From Epiperipatus broadwayi (taxonomy: Eukaryota; Onychophora; Udeonychophora; Euonychophora; Peripatidae), in the NCBI GenBank assembly GCA_028023455.1, contig JAQFVV010000548.1, positions 1 to 64,000 on the forward strand: a stretch of 64,000 nt of DNA. The letters run 5' to 3'. Under the pieces are notes generated by a model. That model made no database searches. It had not been told where the DNA came from and saw only the letters and a program-made list of their open reading frames with translations. Shown piece by piece: positions 58,079 to 64,000 of this stretch. Within the stretch, counting starts at the first letter, position 1, and every line of letters begins with the position of its first letter. A program made the translations under genes and the position numbers.

Positions 58079-58345
58079 ATGCAGTTGTATTTTAATTATG
58101 ATAATGCAATTAAAGTGGTAATTTCAATTGTACATAATGAGTTTTGTAATTTAATACATAAATTTGTATTAACTTTAGTTTCTATACCAAGAGTTCGGAA
58201 AGTAGTCGATATTGACTCCCTGGAGTCAATAGTCTCAATTAAAGAATTTGGGGTAAATGAGAGCAAAATAGAGCCCCTTACTACTACTATTTGTTTGTTA
58301 ATTCAAAATATCTATAATTCCAATAGGTACATAATTAAAAAGTAA
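58079..58345 (+). CDS. 88-codon ORF upstream of the hAT relic, unknown
   Basis: It has VLTLVSIPRVRKVVDIDSLE and SKIEPLTTTICLLIQNIYNS. Its composition is less biased than chance frames here. I recognise no domain, and it does not resemble the BED/hAT transposase that follows. A short imperfect palindrome (GACTCCCTGGAGTC) lies within it. Confidence 0.25.
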   Translation: MQLYFNYDNAIKVVISIVHNEFCNLIHKFVLTLVSIPRVRKVVDIDSLESIVSIKEFGVNESKIEPLTTTICLLIQNIYNSNRYIIKK

Positions 58346-58936
58346 AATAATTAAAAAAAAAACAGTTTTTTGATAAAAACACAATACATACCAAACTTAC
58401 AAATGAAATGGTAAAATATTTCATTAAAAGTGTCACATGTAAGAAAGCATGAATATATATGTAGCATAAACATGTTTGTGCATTGTCTTATTGAACATGT
58501 CAAAGCAAATGCAGACATGAAAAACATTGCATGTCTGAATTTGCAAGCAATGGGAAAAATGATATTCAATATTAGCAGAATCTATCAGTCTTGTATGGTT
58601 ATGCTTTTGTAAAACACTATAAATTAGCTTGTTTGATATGACATGAACTTATTTGTGATTTGGACTTTGAATATAATTATTTATCGAGGAACATTACTGT
58701 GAAAAAGAAAATCAGAGGATACAGTTTATTTATTTGAGTTTAAACAAAAATCTTCTCTTTCTACTAAATACATACCTTTATTGTTTTTATCTCGGGGGGG
58801 GGGGTATCAAAATTTTGTTAATAATTTTGTTCATTTCTTATGATAATAACATAACTGGAGCAAAAAAGAAACACAGATAGTATATCTTGGATTATTTGAA
58901 GCTATGGTTTGTCCTATCATTGTCAAACAAACATTT

Positions 58937-59060
58937 ATCAATGTGCCTCATATGCGAAAAAGTCTTTAGCAATGATGCTATGAAACCATAAAAACTAGCA
59001 GATCACTTGAACCAAATTGACCCTGACAAAAAGATTTGTTATATTTTAAATTGCCTAAAA
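58937..59060 (+). pseudogene. BED zinc finger remnant
   Basis: It reads MCLICEKVFSNDAMKP, a stop, then KLADHLNQIDPDKK. The C-x2-C pair and the His of KLxxHL fit a BED finger, which binds transposon ends in this family. The second His is replaced or lost. One stop lies inside the finger. Confidence 0.7.
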
Positions 59061-59132
59061 ATAAAATTTTGAAGAAAATTACAATAGTTAAAATGTTTGT
59101 TTCATCATCAAGGCAAAACAATGATGGATTAA

Positions 59133-59492
59133 ATGCATCTCATTGTGAAGTCTGGTGAGCCACATACCATAAAGGAGAAACTGATTCCACCCACCATTAT
59201 AGAAGTATTGAACACTGTATTCTACAACCATTCACAATATATTATAAAAAGGATTACTTTGAGCAAAAATGCAGTTCAAAGATGTATCGATGAAATAAGT
59301 CATGGCATGGAAATCTGTAATGATTTGCAAAAAAATAGTTTTCCCCTACAATTGGACAAGCCAACATTACTCAGTAATGAAGCTTTATTGTTGGTGTACA
59401 TTCACTTTATTCAAGACCAGGAAGTGCATGAAGAGCTGTTGTTTGCTATAACTTTAGAAACAGACAAAGAGGTGAATTGGTTTTTAATTTAA
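59133..59492 (+). CDS. hAT transposase fragment, ZBED5/SCAND3-like
   Basis: 119 codons. EPHTIKEKLIPPTIIEVLNT, KNAVQRCIDEISHGME, FPLQLDKPTLLSNEALLLVY and HEELLFAITLET line up with the conserved stretch of ZBED5/FAM200/SCAND3-type proteins, where the QLDES motif normally carries a catalytic acid. Here it is QLDKP. The frame stops after WFLI, but similarity continues just downstream in another phase. Confidence 0.85.
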   Translation: MHLIVKSGEPHTIKEKLIPPTIIEVLNTVFYNHSQYIIKRITLSKNAVQRCIDEISHGMEICNDLQKNSFPLQLDKPTLLSNEALLLVYIHFIQDQEVHEELLFAITLETDKEVNWFLI

Positions 59493-59711
59493 TGGAACTA
59501 TTTTTCGGAGAAAAAACGATTCCTTGACAAAATATAATATGTGTTGTCACAGATGGAGCACCATGTATGATTGGTCATTATCATAGTTTTATAAGTTACC
59601 TGAAAAAAACATGTACATGAAATGCTGCAGTTACTTCATAATCCATATGCACCATTTAGTAGCCAAGAACCTTAGCAACAAAGTGAATTAATCACTTCCA
59701 TTTGTTATAAT

Positions 59712-60045
<334 letters not shown>

Positions 60046-62340
60046 AATAACTTGTAATTATAAAGGAGAGAAAGTCCAACTTTATTAATTATTGTTGTGA
60101 TGGTTGCGTTTAGCAAATATGGTTCACTGAACACTGGGGTCTGAAACAAATAAATTAAAGCTGCCACAATTTATAGTTCTTTTTATATCATATCATATAA
60201 TATGGGTTGAGGTTAGATTGATCAAGACATATAATTGCATTTTTCCTAATATTTATTTAGTAAATTAAAATGAAGAGAGATTTGATCATATTACAAATGT
60301 TAATCTGTTATACTTGGATGTATGGTTTAATGATTCAAAACCACTTTACTAACTGAGATCTACATAAATATAAAAACCTCATTGAACAGATAAAAAGGTT
60401 ATGAACCAGTACAATAACATTCCAACATCGGATTTTGGTTCAGTGCAATGATCCAAAGTGGGGCTGCAAGAATTGGACTCATAATCTGGGATAGTTAGTA
60501 ATTGTTTTTTTTTTTAAAAGATAAAAATATTTTTGGTCAGTTTTTAGAGTGTTTGTGCAGTTGATATGTTTTGAAGTGAAGTGAAGTAGAAAAATAAATG
60601 GTAAAATTAAGAATCAATGAGTATCAGGTGAAAGGAGTATAGATGAGCATAATTTTAATTGAATACTGAAAAGTTTTAGATAGTGCTAGACAATTAATAT
60701 AAAAGAAAAAAAAAACAATTGTTTGACTTTATTCAGAAAGTAAAGAAGATACTGTGCAGTGGTACTTGAAATATTAAGACATTAATGAGAAATTCAGGAA
60801 TGAAATTACAAGATAGTCAAGTTGGTAGACAGTAGGGTAAATAATTTGGAGTACAAAGTTGAACGGGTTGAATCAAATATGAATTAACATCAAAAAGAAA
60901 ATGAAGAGAAAATACAAGGTATAAGAATACAAATAGAAGAATAAAATATAGTACATAATGAATAAGTGAAGCATGGACATCAATAATTTAGGGGGTGATG
61001 GCAATGATAGTTATGTTTATGTTACTATGAACATTTAAGTGAAAAACCAATTAAACCACTAAACATCACTGATCACCATTTATTATGCTTGCTTATAACA
61101 GTTATTAAAACAAGCAAAACTCTCCATACAGTAGTGCAACTCAGTGCAAGCCAGAATAATCAATGGATGCCAGAAGGCTTGTGCATAATAAATACCATAT
61201 TTAGTGCCTACCCATCCATAATCACCAGACTAGTTTTTAGCTCATCGGTTTTCATCAGTCAGGAGCCTTGGATCTGAGAGCTCTACATTTAGGAGAGTTT
61301 TGCCTGTTTTGAAAACCAATTCTGATACCCATAAGTGAAATATTGATGGAAAAACATGTGATAAAGAAGAATGGAAGGAACACTTTACAAGTCTAACTGC
61401 CAAACTAATAGAGAAAATTATAGTAATGATGGCAATATTATAAAAATAATTATCTTACAAAATAAATCTTGCCACAGATAGTTTATAAGTAAAAAATCAT
61501 AAAGCCAAAGGGAATTCATAATGTAAAGTTCCAAAGAGAAAAAAATAATTTAAAACTAGCGTGACATGATATAAACGATCCATTCCAAATAGTCAAATAT
61601 ATTCAGGTCACTCCAAATGATCTTTCCACTGGTGAAAAATACCTGGAAACAGGTAAAAAGTAAAATTTAGATTGTTAAGAATAGTTTTAACATGAGAATT
61701 GTGGATCTACACATTGGAAAAGAAACATAAATGTATAAAAGAGCAATATGCACTTATTTATCTTTTGAAAATGTGAAAAGATATATGTAGGATTAATAAT
61801 AACTTTAAAAAAAAGAGAACATGATAAAGATGATACCAATTCACAAATGAAATAAATTTATTAGAAATAAAATTAGTATATTTTTGTTTTGTTGTTAGTG
61901 ACTGAGGTAAGAGCTGTGCTTCAGTGATGATGATTGATGTAGTATTGTCATTTTATTAGAGCAGCATATTCATTCTACATGGGGGAGATTAATATCTTTG
62001 CATTTCCCACAATGATAGTAGTAGGCTTACATTCATTTCCAGGATAGCTCATAAGTCTGAAAAAAGCAGGGTATTATAAAACAATGTTCGTAAATACAAT
62101 GCACCAGGAATCATTACCTTATAAGACTCTTGAAAATCAAATGAAGAAGGCTCCAATGTGTTGTAACAAGCCTAATTTTCCTCAGTCCCTTCTGGATTAT
62201 TGTGTCCATCATAGTGCACAAAGTGAGATCCCTCTCCCCTTTATTCATGATTCATAGTATACCCATGACTTACAGCTAAGTATCTCATCCATCCCTGTTT
62301 TGGTGCCAGCATGAATACTTTAAGTAAATTATGAACAAAT
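60046..62340. other. Stretch without recognised genes
   Basis: The frame at 61089-61277 (62 codons) shows no motif. The region 61100-61320 is somewhat richer in G+C and could be a decayed transposon fragment, but nothing can be named. Confidence 0.45.
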
Positions 62341-62349
62341 AAAAATGTA

Positions 62350-62540
62350 TGGGAATAGTCACAGCTAGTAAGTTCATTAAACATGACAATACTAATGTAA
62401 TAGTGATATATAAAAGAAAGAAATTATCACAGCTAGGAAGTTCATTAAACATGGTCAGCATAACATTATTTTTAGGTAAAGGATATAAATTATCATTGCT
62501 AATAAGTTGATTAGATATGGACAGCATAACATAAATATTA
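62350..62540. repeat. Diverged tandem repeat of about 67 bp, three units
   Basis: AGTCACAGCTAGTAAGTTCA, ATCACAGCTAGGAAGTTCA and ATCATTGCTAATAAGTTGA start successive units at about 62356, 62425 and 62491. Units 2 and 3 also share GGACAGCATAACAT/GGTCAGCATAACAT. The 80-codon minus-strand frame here is the repeat itself. Confidence 0.85.
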
Positions 62541-62709
62541 AATGAAAGAATTTATTTTGAAATTTTTTAACAATGATTAATTATGAACAAAATCAACTAA
62601 TGTTATTGCAATATTGATTCTTTCCCTTGATCGTGAAGGTGTTGTATTGTTATTTTTGATACAACGTGTGTTTGGCCTTCTAACATAAAAGAATATTGCT
62701 GAGAGACAA

Positions 62710-62747
<38 letters not shown>

Positions 62748-63671
62748 CTAGATTTATTTATTAAACATCATTTATTAATTTTATTGTAAGTAACCTGATA
62801 ATTAAAGAAAATGTACATGTAGATTTATTAAGACAAGAAAAAAATGGAATTAACTGTAATTAGAGAGGAAAGAAGATGTGATATTTATTTTCTCTCTAAT
62901 TAAATATGGCTGATTAATATGTCGATTACAAATATGAACTTAGTAAATGAAAAAAAAAGTTAGAGATTATATAAAATCGGTTGATGAATTTATGTTAGTC
63001 TACAAACCAAAAATGAATGTTATATTAAAGATGATATAAAAATCCATTTATTGTATGTAAGTTATGATTAATATTGTGAATTAATTATAATGAAAACAAG
63101 TTTTGTGATGAAATCAAATTCCTGAAGAGATAAATAAAAATGTGAATAAATATTTGCACGATGGAATCAGACCAGTGGTATAGAAAGGTAATCCTGAGAA
63201 CTTTGATTCATTCCTTCTTTGCTTCATTAAGATTGCTTGTGGATTTTTGAAAATTAGAATGCTGTATCCTTCAAGTGGTGTATCAAACAGAAAGATCCAG
63301 ATAATAAAATGTTTTGTCATATGTTTGTTTTTATCTGCAGGCATAATTCAAACAAGGTGCACGGCTAATCAGATATTATCACTTATGCCATCTTTCTAGC
63401 ATAAAGTTGAAAGGATGCCTTGATTCAAAACACCATGCAGACATAAGACCAGGACCCTAACAAGCTAGTAGGAAATACAAATCTTCAACCAGACATAATG
63501 GAACCTATAATTAGTAGAAATAAAAAAACCCATGTGCTGGTACACACCTATTATATCAATAAATAAACTCATTAAACATAATAATCGGCAAAAGTAGTGA
63601 GCGATACGTACCTAAATTTAATGTTTATCTGAACTAATAATATAAACTTTTAATGAAGTAATAAAACAGAT
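62541..63671. other. AT-rich stretch without recognised genes
   Basis: A TA run is at 62711-62744 and short inverse words (ATTAGAGAGGAAAGAAG/TTTCTCTCTAATTAA) at 62858-62902. The 76-codon minus-strand frame at 63114-63344 has no motif. No gene is called. Confidence 0.5.
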
Positions 63672-63739
63672 GAACTAAACTTTATTATTGCTAATAGAAT
63701 TCCTAATTAAACTTGTAATTAAGAATATATATATATATA

Positions 63740-63782
<43 letters not shown>

Positions 63783-63970
63783 ATGTGTGTGTGTAGGCTA
63801 CATAATGTTATATCTACATGTTAATGTTTAATAATACTCAGTAGAGTAGTATTAATAAATCGTTTTTTGTTAATAATCTGAACTTACTTGTTTAATAAAT
63901 ACATGGTGTAATTTAAATTCAGCAATGTTCATTATTTAGATTCCTCAATGTATGAATGTTAATATAAATA
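63672..63970. repeat. Dispersed repeat R2, copy 2, with internal TA/TG tract
   Basis: The counterpart of 59712-60045. The internal tract (63725-63795) is (TA)n(TG)n(TA)n(TG)n instead of pure TA. The copy may continue to or past the right edge of the window. Confidence 0.8.
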
Positions 63971-64000
63971 ACTAATTGGTTAAATCTCCATAAATACAAA

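Larger units (their letters stand above)
58860..59700 (+). mobile_element. BED-finger hAT-type transposase relic (ZBED5/FAM200-like)
   Basis: The plus strand shows in order a BED zinc-finger region (about 58937-59060), the middle transposase region (59133-59492) and a short further block (about 59540-59620) with TDGAPCMIG, matching the conserved TDGAPSMIG-type motif that holds a catalytic Asp in this family. The C-terminal hAT dimerisation domain is missing; the copy ends near the TA tract at 59771. Frameshifts and stops make it non-functional. The family is a widespread hAT lineage, some members of which are domesticated in animals. Confidence 0.83.

Overview
The window is nuclear DNA of an animal, most likely an AT-rich invertebrate. 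Evidence: it is strongly A+T-rich by eye (not counted), carries many long (TA)n tracts, and is packed with eukaryotic transposons: Ty3/gypsy LTR elements, a CCHC-type LINE, Penelope-like elements with GIY-YIG endonucleases, a BED-finger hAT relic and many foldback or hairpin elements. There are no operons, no Shine-Dalgarno context and no bacterial genes. Species and phylum cannot be fixed from these families. I could support no single-copy host protein gene.

Region 1-16.5 kb is one Ty3/gypsy element on the minus strand with LTRs of about 4.2-4.3 kb, nearly as long as the coding part. The 3' LTR fills 1-4253 and probably runs off the left edge. A purine tract lies beside it. Pol (4412-7604) holds protease, RT, RNase H and integrase, broken by one in-frame stop and two frameshifts. 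The gag ORF (7680-9917, 745 codons) is intact and has a long repeat-built coiled coil. On the 5' side a unit of about 1.74 kb (start of gag, leader, LTR edge) is tandemly duplicated, so a chimeric 'LTR plus gag start' stands at 10.5-11.7 kb before the full 5' LTR (about 12226-16499).

Region 16.5-25.8 kb, separated by a (TA)43 tract, is an older minus-strand relative of the same kind. It has 1.8-2.0 kb LTRs, a clear purine tract, and decayed gag, protease, RT, RNase H and integrase, with an internal duplication of the integrase region.

Region 25.8-40.5 kb has no recognised gene. It holds (TA)n arrays, several long perfect hairpins, a 680-bp element with terminal inverted repeats, a possible SINE at 27.9-28.1 kb, a degenerate tRNA-Gly(UCC)-like sequence with an A-run after it, and dispersed repeats.

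Region 40.5-52.1 kb: a minus-strand LINE (zinc-knuckle ORF1, endonuclease, RT deleted), a 1.25-kb foldback element, a 0.6-kb foldback element, and two Penelope-like loci, each an opposed pair of copies bounded by (TA)n.

Region 52.1-64 kb: mostly AT-rich DNA with one charged ORF of unknown nature, a 0.65-kb foldback between CA/TA repeats, a decayed BED/hAT transposase, and a dispersed repeat seen twice (59.7 and 63.7 kb). The recurring theme is inverted-repeat elements whose ends lie in (TA)n tracts.
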